11,119 nt of DNA from Angelakisella sp. Its GTDB lineage: Bacteria; Bacillota; Clostridia; Oscillospirales; Ruminococcaceae. The position numbers were made by a program, and so were the translations under genes. The notes below the pieces were generated by a model. It did no database searches and was not told the origin of the DNA. It saw only the letters and a list, made by a program, of their open reading frames with translations. Shown here one piece after another: positions 1 to 6,397 of the stretch (position 1 is the first letter of the stretch; each line of letters opens with the position of its first letter). Location of the stretch: positions 1-11,119 of the forward strand of contig JAAWGY010000051.1 in assembly GCA_022795575.1 (NCBI GenBank), given 5' to 3'.

Positions 1-14
1 CTGCGAAGCAGCCC

Positions 15-106
15 CACGGCCAACCGCCGAAGGCGGCTCTTAGGCCGTGCCTCCCCTGAAAGGGGAGGTGTCGCCCGCAGGCGACGGAGGGGTTCCCCCG
101 CAGGGG
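15..106. repeat. Array of small perfect hairpins (dispersed palindromic repeat)
   Basis: Noncoding. Four hairpins follow each other: a nested one at 15-49 (CACGGCC at 15-21 pairs with GGCCGTG at 43-49 around CCGCC-GAA-GGCGG at 24-36), CCTCCCCT-GAA-AGGGGAGG at 50-68, GTCGCC-CGCA-GGCGAC at 70-85 and CCCC-CGCA-GGGG at 95-106. It resembles the short intergenic palindromic repeats common in gut Clostridia (recall, not searched). No T-run follows, so an ordinary terminator role is not evident. The array may continue left of the window. Confidence 0.6.
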
Positions 107-150
107 CCGTTCCCCTTGGCACAAGCTCCGCCTGTGTATAGTCGTCCTGG

Positions 151-228
151 GGTGTTTCGCTCCTGCGGGAGCGCCCAGGGCGCTGCCCTGGACCTGCAAG
201 CCTTTGAAAAGGCTTGACCGAAACTTTT
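151..228 (+). repeat. Triple-hairpin repeat, copy A
   Basis: Three consecutive hairpins: CGCTCC-TGCG-GGAGCG (158-173), CCAGGGC-GCT-GCCCTGG (175-191) and CAAGCCTTT-GA-AAAGGCTTG (197-216), then a conserved ACCGAAACTTTT tail (217-228). The same arrangement recurs at 9211-9292 in this orientation and at 9515-9573 and 9690-9748 inverted. The copy lies downstream of the sortase gene, which is transcribed toward it. From 229 to 281 there is only a short GCCC-TGC-GGGC hairpin (232-242). Confidence 0.8.
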
Positions 229-281
229 GGCGCCCTGCGGGCCTTGGACGGACAGGCTACTGCCCCACTATCGCCCGTAGC

Positions 282-1361
282 TTACCATACGCTGGGCTGC
301 TTATGGTTCGGGTTGCTGGTCACTGTCACCGGGCCAATGCTCTCCCCCGGCCGCAGCAGCCGCCCCATCACCACAAACCGCTGGTTGCTGGTCTTCCCGT
401 ATGCCCGGGTGCAGGTGGACAGCGTCACGATCTTGTCCGAAGCGTTTACATCCACGTCAAAGCTGTGACGGCTCCGCCGCCGCGCCTCGTTGATAATGTA
501 GCTCATATCCCCCTCGGACGCAATGTAGTTAAAAGCCAGCTCGGTGTAGAAGCAGGCAAAGATCTTGACGGTAAACTCCCCGCCCTCCGCCGTGGAGTAG
601 TAGAAGTAGGGGTAGCTCTGCGCCATCGAAAGCCAGTGGTACCCCGTCAGCTGGGCAAACATCACGTCCCCGGAATACCCGATCCGGGGCGACGCCCCGT
701 AGTTGGTCCAGTTGTGCCCGTAGATAACCGTGTTGCTGGAAAGCCCCGATTCGCTGGCGCTGGTGCGGGTGCTGGGGTTGGTCCAGATAACCCCGTTGTA
801 GCTGTACTGCTTGTCGTACCCCAGGTGGGTGTAGTAGTTGACGTCGTAGACGTTCTGTACAATGGGCCAGTCGATGTTGGTGCCCGGTACCCTCAGCCAC
901 CCAACAACGTCGCTGTTTACCCCCCGCCAGTAGGCGATTTTGTCCGCCCCGGAGCTCCCGTAGGCCGAGGCGTTAAACACCCCCGTGGCCGGCGAGCTCC
1001 AGGAGGTGTTGGCGTTGGTCGCCGTCGCCGCCTGCCGCCGCTCCTCCCACTGGTCGTGGAAGGTCTGTGCCAGCTGGGAGGCGTTGGCGCTGGCCACCGC
1101 CTGCCCGTCGCTGATTAGGTCGGCAAAGGCCTGCTCCTCCTGGGCGCAGACCACCGCCGCCGTGGCAACCGCCTCCTGGCGGGCCAGGGCCGCGGCCTCT
1201 GCCTCCGCCGCCCGCTGCTTTGCCTGGGCGGTGGTGACAGCCCCCGCCGCAACGCCCGCCACCAGGCAGGCCGCCCCGCCTCCTACCAGTACCCGGTGCC
1301 AAAAAATCTGTCTTTTGCTCCAACGCTTGGGCCTCTGCTTATGTACCGCTGCTTCGCTCAT
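282..1361 (-). CDS. srtB: Class B sortase (membrane-anchored cysteine transpeptidase)
   Basis: Sortases cleave a C-terminal sorting signal of an exported protein and join it to peptidoglycan or pilin outside the membrane. The 359-residue protein has a basic cytoplasmic N-terminus, one membrane segment (about 24-42), an Ala/Glu/Gln-rich helical spacer (about 45-115) and a catalytic domain (about 140-340). The triad is visible: His216 in VIYGHNW, Cys317 in TLSTC, Arg328 in NQRFVVMGR. TLSTC and the domain layout fit class B. I chose the ATG at 1361 because AGGAGG lies 7 nt upstream; the in-frame ATG at 1448 would add 29 residues without this site. It is longer than a typical SrtB (about 240-260) because of the spacer and a short C-terminal extension. 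No substrate with a sorting signal is encoded in the window, so its target is unknown. Confidence 0.93.
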   Translation of the reverse strand: MSEAAVHKQRPKRWSKRQIFWHRVLVGGGAACLVAGVAAGAVTTAQAKQRAAEAEAAALARQEAVATAAVVCAQEEQAFADLISDGQAVASANASQLAQTFHDQWEERRQAATATNANTSWSSPATGVFNASAYGSSGADKIAYWRGVNSDVVGWLRVPGTNIDWPIVQNVYDVNYYTHLGYDKQYSYNGVIWTNPSTRTSASESGLSSNTVIYGHNWTNYGASPRIGYSGDVMFAQLTGYHWLSMAQSYPYFYYSTAEGGEFTVKIFACFYTELAFNYIASEGDMSYIINEARRRSRHSFDVDVNASDKIVTLSTCTRAYGKTSNQRFVVMGRLLRPGESIGPVTVTSNPNHKQPSVW

Positions 1362-1464
1362 GCTCCAACCTCCTGCCGGGGCCTTTCCCGGTCCCCGCTT
1401 TAATCTGGCAGTTTTTTCCTCCGGCAACCCCGTGGAACGGCCTGCCAAGCCGCTAACGAAGCCT

Positions 1465-1473
1465 ATTATATCA
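1465..1473 (-). promoter_or_regulatory. Extended -10 promoter for the sortase gene
   Basis: Read on the minus strand this is TGATATAAT, a perfect TATAAT with the TGn extension, about 100 nt upstream of the sortase start. The -35 position falls in a T-tract with no good TTGACA match, which is usual for extended -10 promoters. Confidence 0.55.
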
Positions 1474-1522
1474 TATCCTTCCGCAAAAAAAAAGAATTAT
1501 TGAAAAAGTTACAAAAAGAGAG

Positions 1523-1551
1523 TGCCCAAAACCCCGGTTATCCTGTATAAT
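1523..1551 (+). promoter_or_regulatory. Probable promoter of the GNAT gene
   Basis: A perfect TATAAT at 1546-1551 lies 46 nt before the ATG at 1598. The hexamer 17 nt upstream (TGCCCA, 1523-1528) matches TTGACA at only three positions. Transcription would start inside the AGAACCTGTATTCA stretch at 1552-1565, which also occurs as a foldback repeat end at 6269-6282. Confidence 0.5.
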
Positions 1552-1597
1552 AGAACCTGTATTCAGTCGAAACCATGCGGAAAGGGAAGAAAGCAGG

Positions 1598-2644
1598 ATG
1601 GGTAGCAAAGTACGACGGGCGAAGATATCCGACGCTGCCATCATCAGCGCCATCGACGCCTCCATCAGCGAGGACCGGCGGCTGGAGGTGGGCCGCCAGC
1701 CCTTGGAATATTATCAGGAATGGTTAAGGTGCCACGACAAACGGCACCCTGTCTTAATCGGCAGCGACGAGGAGCAGGGCATCGCTTGGTGGATGGCCCT
1801 TAGCCGGTGCAACGGCAGCTATTGCTCCGATGGCGCCGCCCTTGTGGAGATGGGCGTCCCCGATCCTTTTCAGAACACCGAGCTTATCGACCGCATCCTC
1901 CATTACCTGGAGCAGTGCGCGGTGCGGCAGGGCTACTACAAGCTCATTGCCTGCCTGGACGCCCGGCAGCGCTACCTGCTGCATATCTACCGCCGGGTGG
2001 GCTTCCGGGATGTGGGCACCCTGCGCAGCCAGGCCTACCACAAGGGCCAGCTTTTGGATATGGTGCTGCTGGAACGGGTGCTCCCCGCCGATATGGAGGC
2101 GCTGCAACGGTATTATACCGATCACTACGACTGCTACCGGGCCTACTTTGAGGAGGAGCGCCGCCGGACCGAGGCGGAGGCCCAGGGGGAGTACGTCCTG
2201 GAATACGAGGAGGTAGAGACGCCGGAGGACCAGCTCCCCGAGGGCATCGTCCGGTTTTTGCGGGCCAAGCGGACCCCCGACGGCCAGCCGGTGCGGCGGA
2301 TGGTCCCCCGGGACACCGCCGGCCCGGAGCTTGCCGAGGAGCCCACGGAGGAGGGCCGGGGCTCCGCCCAGGCCGGCCCCCCTGCGGAAGGGGAAGCCGC
2401 CCCCGCCGGAGCCCCCCCGGCGGCAGCGCCCGTCCGGGACAATCCCGCCCCGGCAACACCCGGCGGGCAGGCCCAGCTGCCGGAGGGCATCATCCGTTTT
2501 CTCAAAAGCAAGCGCCTGCCCGACGGCACGCCGGTCAACCAAAGCCTGCCCCCCGTTGTGCCGGTAAAGCTTGCCCCCGCCCAGGAAAGGCCCCAGCAGC
2601 CCCGTCACGGGGATGGGGAAGGGGAGCCGCCACAGAGCGAATAG
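1598..2644 (+). CDS. GNAT family N-acetyltransferase with repeated C-terminal extension
   Basis: The N-terminal 165 residues form a GNAT domain of the phosphinothricin-acetyltransferase-like type, which moves an acetyl group from acetyl-CoA to an amine; the substrate cannot be read from sequence. Family-like signals are LVEMGVPDPFQ (82-92), the helix around 94-111, and IYRRVGFRDVG (130-140) followed by HKGQLLDMVLLERVL. A charged helix (about 165-195) leads into a Pro/Ala/Glu-rich tail. The tail holds two copies of a 20-residue motif, LPEGI-[VI]-RFL-x2-KR-x-PDG-x-PV, at 213-232 and 294-313, identical at 15 of 20 positions. The family is usually about 160-190 residues, so nearly half this protein is extra. 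The start has GGGAAGAAAGCAGG just upstream. It diverges from the sortase gene and appears monocistronic. Confidence 0.8.
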   Translation: MGSKVRRAKISDAAIISAIDASISEDRRLEVGRQPLEYYQEWLRCHDKRHPVLIGSDEEQGIAWWMALSRCNGSYCSDGAALVEMGVPDPFQNTELIDRILHYLEQCAVRQGYYKLIACLDARQRYLLHIYRRVGFRDVGTLRSQAYHKGQLLDMVLLERVLPADMEALQRYYTDHYDCYRAYFEEERRRTEAEAQGEYVLEYEEVETPEDQLPEGIVRFLRAKRTPDGQPVRRMVPRDTAGPELAEEPTEEGRGSAQAGPPAEGEAAPAGAPPAAAPVRDNPAPATPGGQAQLPEGIIRFLKSKRLPDGTPVNQSLPPVVPVKLAPAQERPQQPRHGDGEGEPPQSE

Positions 2645-2670
2645 CGCGCCGCCCTGGCGGGGCTTTTACC

Positions 2671-2778
2671 AAATCTCCCGGCACACCGAATCGGCAGGGC
2701 CTTTGCCGTTGGCCAGCCGCCACAGGCGGCGCTTGGGCCATCGGGAAGGGCCTGCCACCAGGGCGTGCCGGGGGATTT
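2671..2778. repeat. MITE-like foldback element (family of 6117 and 10997)
   Basis: About 108 bp that folds back on itself. AAATC at 2671 pairs with GATTT ending at 2778, and the arms stay similar through CCCGGCAC, GGCAGG and TGGCC to the centre GCCGCC-ACA-GGCGGC (2716-2730). The left arm resembles the inner ends of the elements at 6117 and 10997 (ATCTCC then CCGAAT then GGC). It starts 27 bp after the GNAT stop and may act as a weak terminator. A second structure follows: TTTCAGC (2777-2783) with GCTGAAA (2821-2827), enclosing GCCCCGG (2799-2805) with CCGGGGC (2811-2817). Confidence 0.6.
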
Positions 2779-2853
2779 TCAGCTGCTGTTTTGGGCAAGC
2801 CCCGGGGACACCGGGGCACCGCTGAAATATTTTTTGCAAAATCCCACGCATTT

Positions 2854-2880
2854 TGAAGTTTGGGGCTGGGTACCCTCGTA
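2854..2880 (+). promoter_or_regulatory. Candidate ECF-sigma promoter of the sigma operon
   Basis: TGAAGTTT (2854-2861) and CGTA (2877-2880) resemble the TGAAAC ... CGTA pattern of ECF promoters such as sigma-W of Bacillus, with 17 nt between TGAAGT and CGTA. Transcription would start near 2888, leaving a leader of about 80 nt. A CCCTCG/CGAGGG inverted repeat (2873-2878 and 2888-2893) straddles the -10 and start region. ECF factors commonly activate their own operon, so autoregulation is a plausible inference. Confidence 0.4.
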
Positions 2881-2966
2881 GTATCAGCGAGGGACAAAAC
2901 AAGGCAGCCGCGCGGAACGCCGGACGGGACAGAACCCGGCGCCTCCGCCGCTCCCCAAGGGTGGTG

Positions 2967-3512
2967 ATGGACAGCGGGATGACAAATGAAGAGTTCGGCA
3001 GAGTGGTGGAGCAGTACCAAAAGCTGGTCTATACCATCTGCTACCAGATGGTGCGGGACCACTACGAAGCACAGAACCTCGCCCAGGAGACCTTCCTTTC
3101 CGCCTACACCCACATCGACCGCTGCCGGGAGGAGGATATGAAGCCCTGGCTCTGCCGCATCGCCTCCAACAAAGCAAAGGACCACCTCAAAAGCGCCTAC
3201 GTCCGCCGGGTACAGCTGGCCCGGGAGGAGGACGCCCAGGAGAACACCGGCCCGGGCCGGCGGGGCATCCCCCCCGGCGGCACCGAGGCATCCCCGGAGG
3301 AGCTGTACACCGCGGCCGACGGGGCGGAGACCATTCGGGAGATGATCCGCTCCCTCCACGAGCCCTACCTCAAGGTATCGGTGCTCTACTTCCTGGAGGA
3401 AAAGGACGTGGACGAGATCGCTCTTACCCTGGGACGCCCCCGCAAAACGGTACAGACCCAGCTGTACCGGGCCAAGCAATCGCTGCAAAAGATGATAAGG
3501 GAGGGAGCATAG
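2967..3512 (+). CDS. ECF-type sigma-70 family RNA polymerase sigma factor
   Basis: The 181-residue size is normal for a two-domain ECF sigma factor, which directs RNA polymerase to a small regulon once released from its anti-sigma factor. Region 2 is residues about 10-75 (LVYTICYQMVRDHYEAQNLAQETF, then PWLCRIASNKAKDHL), and region 4 is about 121-178, with the helix-turn-helix DEIALTLGRPRKTVQTQLYRAK. The segment between is hydrophilic and Gly/Pro-rich. The usual Asp of the DLAQETF motif is Asn37. I chose the ATG at 2967, with AAGG 6 nt upstream; ATG at 2979 is an alternative. The upstream ATG at 2853 is unlikely because it would put the candidate promoter inside the gene. The anti-sigma gene follows after 3 nt. 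Confidence 0.9.
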   Translation: MDSGMTNEEFGRVVEQYQKLVYTICYQMVRDHYEAQNLAQETFLSAYTHIDRCREEDMKPWLCRIASNKAKDHLKSAYVRRVQLAREEDAQENTGPGRRGIPPGGTEASPEELYTAADGAETIREMIRSLHEPYLKVSVLYFLEEKDVDEIALTLGRPRKTVQTQLYRAKQSLQKMIREGA

Positions 3513-3515
3513 ACC

Positions 3516-4010
3516 ATGGAAAGACCAACAGAAAGACGGCTGTTTGACGACGAAACCGGCTGCCTCACCGACGGCGCGCTGGCGGGCCTGATGGAAGGCT
3601 CCCTGGACGAGCTGCAACGGCTGGAGGTATCGGAGCACCTGTCCTACTGCGACGCCTGCGTGGAGCGGTACACCGCCCTGCTTGCCGACGGGGTGCTGCT
3701 GGAGGCCCCGGAGCTGATGAAGCAGAGCGTCCTTGCCGCCCTGCGGCGAAAGGCGGCCAAGGTCTTCGTCAACCGCTACTTCCACATGGCGGTGGCCGCA
3801 AGCCTCACCCTGGTGCTGTGGGGGAGCGGGGTGTTCAACAGCTTTGGGGAGGTCCGGCTGGTCCGGCCCCCGGAGGCGCGGAACCCCGAGGCCTCCATCA
3901 GCTGGCGCCTCAACAGCTTTGCCTCCGATGTTTCCGACGGCGTAACCGATTTTATGGATCAACTGATTACCATCGATTTGAGAGGAGCCTTACGCAATGA
4001 GAAAGAGTAG
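3516..4010 (+). CDS. Zinc-finger anti-sigma factor, single-pass membrane protein
   Basis: This 164-residue protein carries H-x3-C-x2-C (His41, Cys45, Cys48 in HLSYCDAC), the hallmark of ZAS/zf-HC2 anti-sigma domains, in its cytoplasmic N-terminal half. One membrane segment spans about 89-107, and about 57 residues lie outside. It probably holds the adjacent sigma factor inactive at the membrane until an envelope signal arrives. GGGAGG within the 3' end of the sigma gene serves as ribosome binding site. The 3' end overlaps the next gene by 14 bp, implying coupled translation. The short external domain has no recognisable sensor fold, so sensing may depend on the next two membrane proteins. Confidence 0.87.
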   Translation: MERPTERRLFDDETGCLTDGALAGLMEGSLDELQRLEVSEHLSYCDACVERYTALLADGVLLEAPELMKQSVLAALRRKAAKVFVNRYFHMAVAASLTLVLWGSGVFNSFGEVRLVRPPEARNPEASISWRLNSFASDVSDGVTDFMDQLITIDLRGALRNEKE

Positions 4011-4581
4011 ACTGTTCAGCCTCCTGTGCGCCTTTTGGCCCGGCGCCGGGGAGATGTACCTGGGGCTGATGAAACGGGGCCTCGCCATTATGGTCATCTT
4101 TTGGGGCTCCATCGGGGTGATGAGCTACCTGGGGCTGGAGATGCTGCTTTTTGCCCTGCCGGTGCTGTGGTTCTATTCCTTCTTCGATACCCTCACCCTG
4201 CGGAACCTGGACTACTACGCCCTCACCGAGCTGCAGGAGCGGGACGACTTCTTCTTCCAGGACCTGTTTGGCAACAGCAGCCTCCACGCCGCGGCCCAAA
4301 AACACCATGTTCTGTTGGGGGCGGGGCTGGTGGTCCTGGGGGTTGGGTCCCTCTGGCGGAGGCTGACCCGTTCCTTCTGGTTCTCCAACGTCCTTCCCGA
4401 CTGGCTCTACAGCCTGCTGTACAGCCTCCCCAGCCTGGCCCTCTCCTTCGGCATCATCGCCCTGGGGGTGTGGCTCATCCGGGGCAGGCGGATGCCCGCC
4501 GACACGGTGGAGGATTACCCCCGGTACCGGGAACAGGAGCCGGCAGGAAAGGAGAAGGGCAATGACAAACAATCTGCTTGA
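3997..4581 (+). CDS. Small multi-pass membrane protein with TM2-like N-terminus
   Basis: The 194-residue protein begins with a TM2-domain-like segment (FWPGAGEMYLGLMKRG, residues 13-28) followed by hydrophobic helices at about 29-48 and 49-66. An acidic, Phe-rich stretch (about 70-95, ERDDFFFQDLFG) precedes further membrane segments at about 104-121 and 137-161, and a charged cytoplasmic tail. Its function is unknown. Its position between an anti-sigma factor and a larger membrane protein, overlapping both genes (14 bp and 20 bp), suggests it works in the same sensing or output complex. AGAGGAG lies 9 nt before the start. Confidence 0.75.
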   Translation: MRKSRLFSLLCAFWPGAGEMYLGLMKRGLAIMVIFWGSIGVMSYLGLEMLLFALPVLWFYSFFDTLTLRNLDYYALTELQERDDFFFQDLFGNSSLHAAAQKHHVLLGAGLVVLGVGSLWRRLTRSFWFSNVLPDWLYSLLYSLPSLALSFGIIALGVWLIRGRRMPADTVEDYPRYREQEPAGKEKGNDKQSA

Positions 4582-6121
4582 TGAGGAGGGGACCGGCATC
4601 CCCGGCGACCCCCAGGAAAACCCCGCCCAGGAGGATGCCTCCCGCCTGATGACGCTGCTGGAGGCCCCCATCGCCCCCGAGCCTCCCGCGGAGGAGAAGC
4701 CACAGCCACCGGCGGCAAACCCCGCCCCGGAGGCACCTAAAACGGTGTTTGCCCCCGCCCCCTGGGAGCGGTCCGCCGGCCGGCAGGCCCAGCGGGAGGC
4801 CCGGGACCAGGAAAAGGCCGCGCGGGAGGCCCAGCGGGAAGCCCAGGAGCAGGAGAAGGCCGCCCAGCGGGAGGCAAAGCTGCTGGAAAAGAAGATTGCC
4901 CAGGAACAGCGGAAGGCCCAGGAGGACCAGCGGCGGCAGGAGGCCCGGGACAGGGCCGAGGAGCGCCGCCAGGAGGCCCGCCGCAGGGCGGAGGAAAGGC
5001 AGGAGGAAAAGGCGAAGCAGCGGACGGTGCGCCGGGTGGGGACCATGACACTGGGGGTGTCCCTTATCGCCATCGGCGCGGCCATCCTGGCCTATATGTT
5101 CAACCCCGGCTTCGATATCCGCATCGTGGCCTATCTGGCCCCGGTGATCCTCATCGGCCTGGGGCTGGAGGTGCTCATCCGCTCCTGCTTCAGCAAGGAC
5201 CGCACCTATAAATTCGACTTTGCCAGCGGCATTCTCTGCGTCTTTTTGGTGCTGGGGAGCTTCTGCGTGTCGCTGATGCCCTATGTGGTCTACTACATCG
5301 GGCCGGAACGGTTTACCAGCGAGGAGGAGCTGCTGTCGGCGGAGCGGGAAAAGCTTTACCAGGCCTTCCGGGGGGACCAGCGGGTAGAGCGGTACTACCT
5401 CAACGGCGGTATCGATCCCAGCCTCACCCGGGCCCAGCGGGACGAAAACGACCGGTGGATCTACCAGCTTAGCTACCTGCGGGCCGATGTCTTCCTGCTG
5501 GACGGCTGCGACGACGAGGCGGCGTTTGCCCAAACCTGCCGGGAGCTGCTGGATAAGCTGATGGCCCAGGGCTTCCCCGCCAGCGTCAGCGACCGATACA
5601 ACAGCTTTGGCATCACCTTTGACGCCCCGGAAAACGCCGACGGCATCCGCTACCGCCTGAATGTGGAAAACCGCCTCCAGCTGGAGATGACCGCCGGCAA
5701 CCTGGAAAAGTTAGTCACCCCTATCTACACAAAGCCCACCACGGAAAACGGCTGGTTCCCCGCCGGCTACGAGGAGATCGAGACCAGCTTTGGCGGCGGG
5801 ATGGCGGACCACTTTGCCGACCTGATGGAGAACTACAGCGTGGAGGACGCCGGCGTCTACTACACCCTGCTGATGGAAAACGGCTACCCGGCCGAGGTGG
5901 CGGAGCGGTACTACTTTGCCGTCATTGCCGACAACGCCCCGGAGCCGCTGCCGGAGGATGACACCGAGGGGGAGGTCCCGCCGGAGACAGACGAGGGGGA
6001 CGGCAGCAGTCAGCCCCAGGAGCCCCCGGAGAGCAGCGAAGGCAGCCAGTCCCCCGCGGCGGATGCCGAGAGCAGCCAGCCCGCGGTGGACGCAGGGGAA
6101 AGCAGCCAGCCAGCGGCTTAG
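4562..6121 (+). CDS. Membrane protein with coiled coil, LiaF-like TM region and external domain
   Basis: 519 residues in clear blocks: a Pro/Glu-rich start (1-70), a highly charged Arg/Glu/Gln/Ala coiled coil (about 72-155), membrane segments at about 161-180, 187-207 and 219-246, an external domain (about 247-455) and a Ser/Glu/Pro tail with three SSQP units (about 456-519). The first two membrane segments, GVSLIAIGAAIL and APVILIGLGLEVLIRS, resemble the LiaI/LiaF-type membrane domain of envelope-stress proteins (by recall). The external domain matches nothing I know. AAAGGAG lies 7 nt before the start, which sits inside the preceding gene. As last gene of the sigma operon it may be a sensor or an induced protective protein. 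The stop codon TAG (6119-6121) lies within the 23-bp conserved end of the foldback repeat at 6117, so the tail may once have been longer. Confidence 0.72.
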   Translation: MTNNLLDEEGTGIPGDPQENPAQEDASRLMTLLEAPIAPEPPAEEKPQPPAANPAPEAPKTVFAPAPWERSAGRQAQREARDQEKAAREAQREAQEQEKAAQREAKLLEKKIAQEQRKAQEDQRRQEARDRAEERRQEARRRAEERQEEKAKQRTVRRVGTMTLGVSLIAIGAAILAYMFNPGFDIRIVAYLAPVILIGLGLEVLIRSCFSKDRTYKFDFASGILCVFLVLGSFCVSLMPYVVYYIGPERFTSEEELLSAEREKLYQAFRGDQRVERYYLNGGIDPSLTRAQRDENDRWIYQLSYLRADVFLLDGCDDEAAFAQTCRELLDKLMAQGFPASVSDRYNSFGITFDAPENADGIRYRLNVENRLQLEMTAGNLEKLVTPIYTKPTTENGWFPAGYEEIETSFGGGMADHFADLMENYSVEDAGVYYTLLMENGYPAEVAERYYFAVIADNAPEPLPEDDTEGEVPPETDEGDGSSQPQEPPESSEGSQSPAADAESSQPAVDAGESSQPAA

Positions 6122-6285
6122 AGCCTATTCAAGATCTCCCAGCACGCCGCCTTGGCAGGTCTTTTCACGCCCTGCGGCGTTAAAAAACCTTGCAATACAC
6201 CAAGTATTGCAAGGTTTTTTGCCTTGCAGGGCGGGAAAATCCCTTGTCCTGCCTGCATCATTCGGTTATGAATACAGGTTCTTAA
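6117..6285 (+). mobile_element. MITE-like foldback element, complete copy
   Basis: About 169 bp without coding capacity. The left end at 6117-6139 is identical over 23 bp to 10997-11019. The right end read inverted (TTAAGAACCTGTATTCA, 6285 down to 6269) resembles the left end TTAGAGCCTATTCA, giving imperfect terminal inverted repeats. The centre is a 17-bp perfect stem enclosed by CGCCCTGC (6168-6175) and GCAGGGCG (6225-6232). No transposase is present, so mobilisation in trans is inferred. Confidence 0.6.
6182..6220. terminator. Bidirectional intrinsic terminator
   Basis: A perfect 17-bp stem (6182-6198 with 6204-6220), loop ACCAA, with A6 at its left foot and T6 at its right. It can stop transcription of the sigma operon from the left and backs up the terminator of the convergent dehydrogenase gene. 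It is also the core of the foldback element. Confidence 0.85.
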
Positions 6286-6316
6286 ACACCACCCCTGCAG
6301 GCGCTGTATGCAAACA

Positions 6317-6368
6317 AAAAGGAGACAGGCCCCTTCCCCAAAAGCGGGGACAGGTCCTGTCTCCTTTT
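6317..6368 (-). terminator. Intrinsic terminator of the dehydrogenase gene
   Basis: AAAAGGAGACAGG (6317-6329) pairs with CCTGTCTCCTTTT (6356-6368), 13 bp, enclosing CCCC-AAAAGC-GGGG (6336-6349). On the minus strand the stem begins about 30 nt after the stop codon and ends in a T5 run. The GACAGG-type arms look like a REP-style palindrome reused as a terminator. Confidence 0.75.
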
Positions 6369-6397
6369 GCGCTGCAAGCCCTTTGGTCCTTTGGGCG

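Noticed and set aside
1362..1448. 29-residue N-terminal extension of the sortase
   Set aside because: The ATG at 1361 has AGGAGG at ideal spacing and begins a typical basic cytoplasmic tail, so the longer form is unlikely.
2853..2966. 38 extra N-terminal residues for the sigma factor from the ATG at 2853
   Set aside because: The added residues are basic and low-complexity, unlike ECF factors, there is no ribosome binding site, and the segment overlaps the candidate promoter.
6301..6380. Direct repeats (GCGCTG with TGCAA) flanking the dehydrogenase terminator as a target-site duplication
   Set aside because: The two copies are short and differ by internal bases, so they do not make a convincing duplication.
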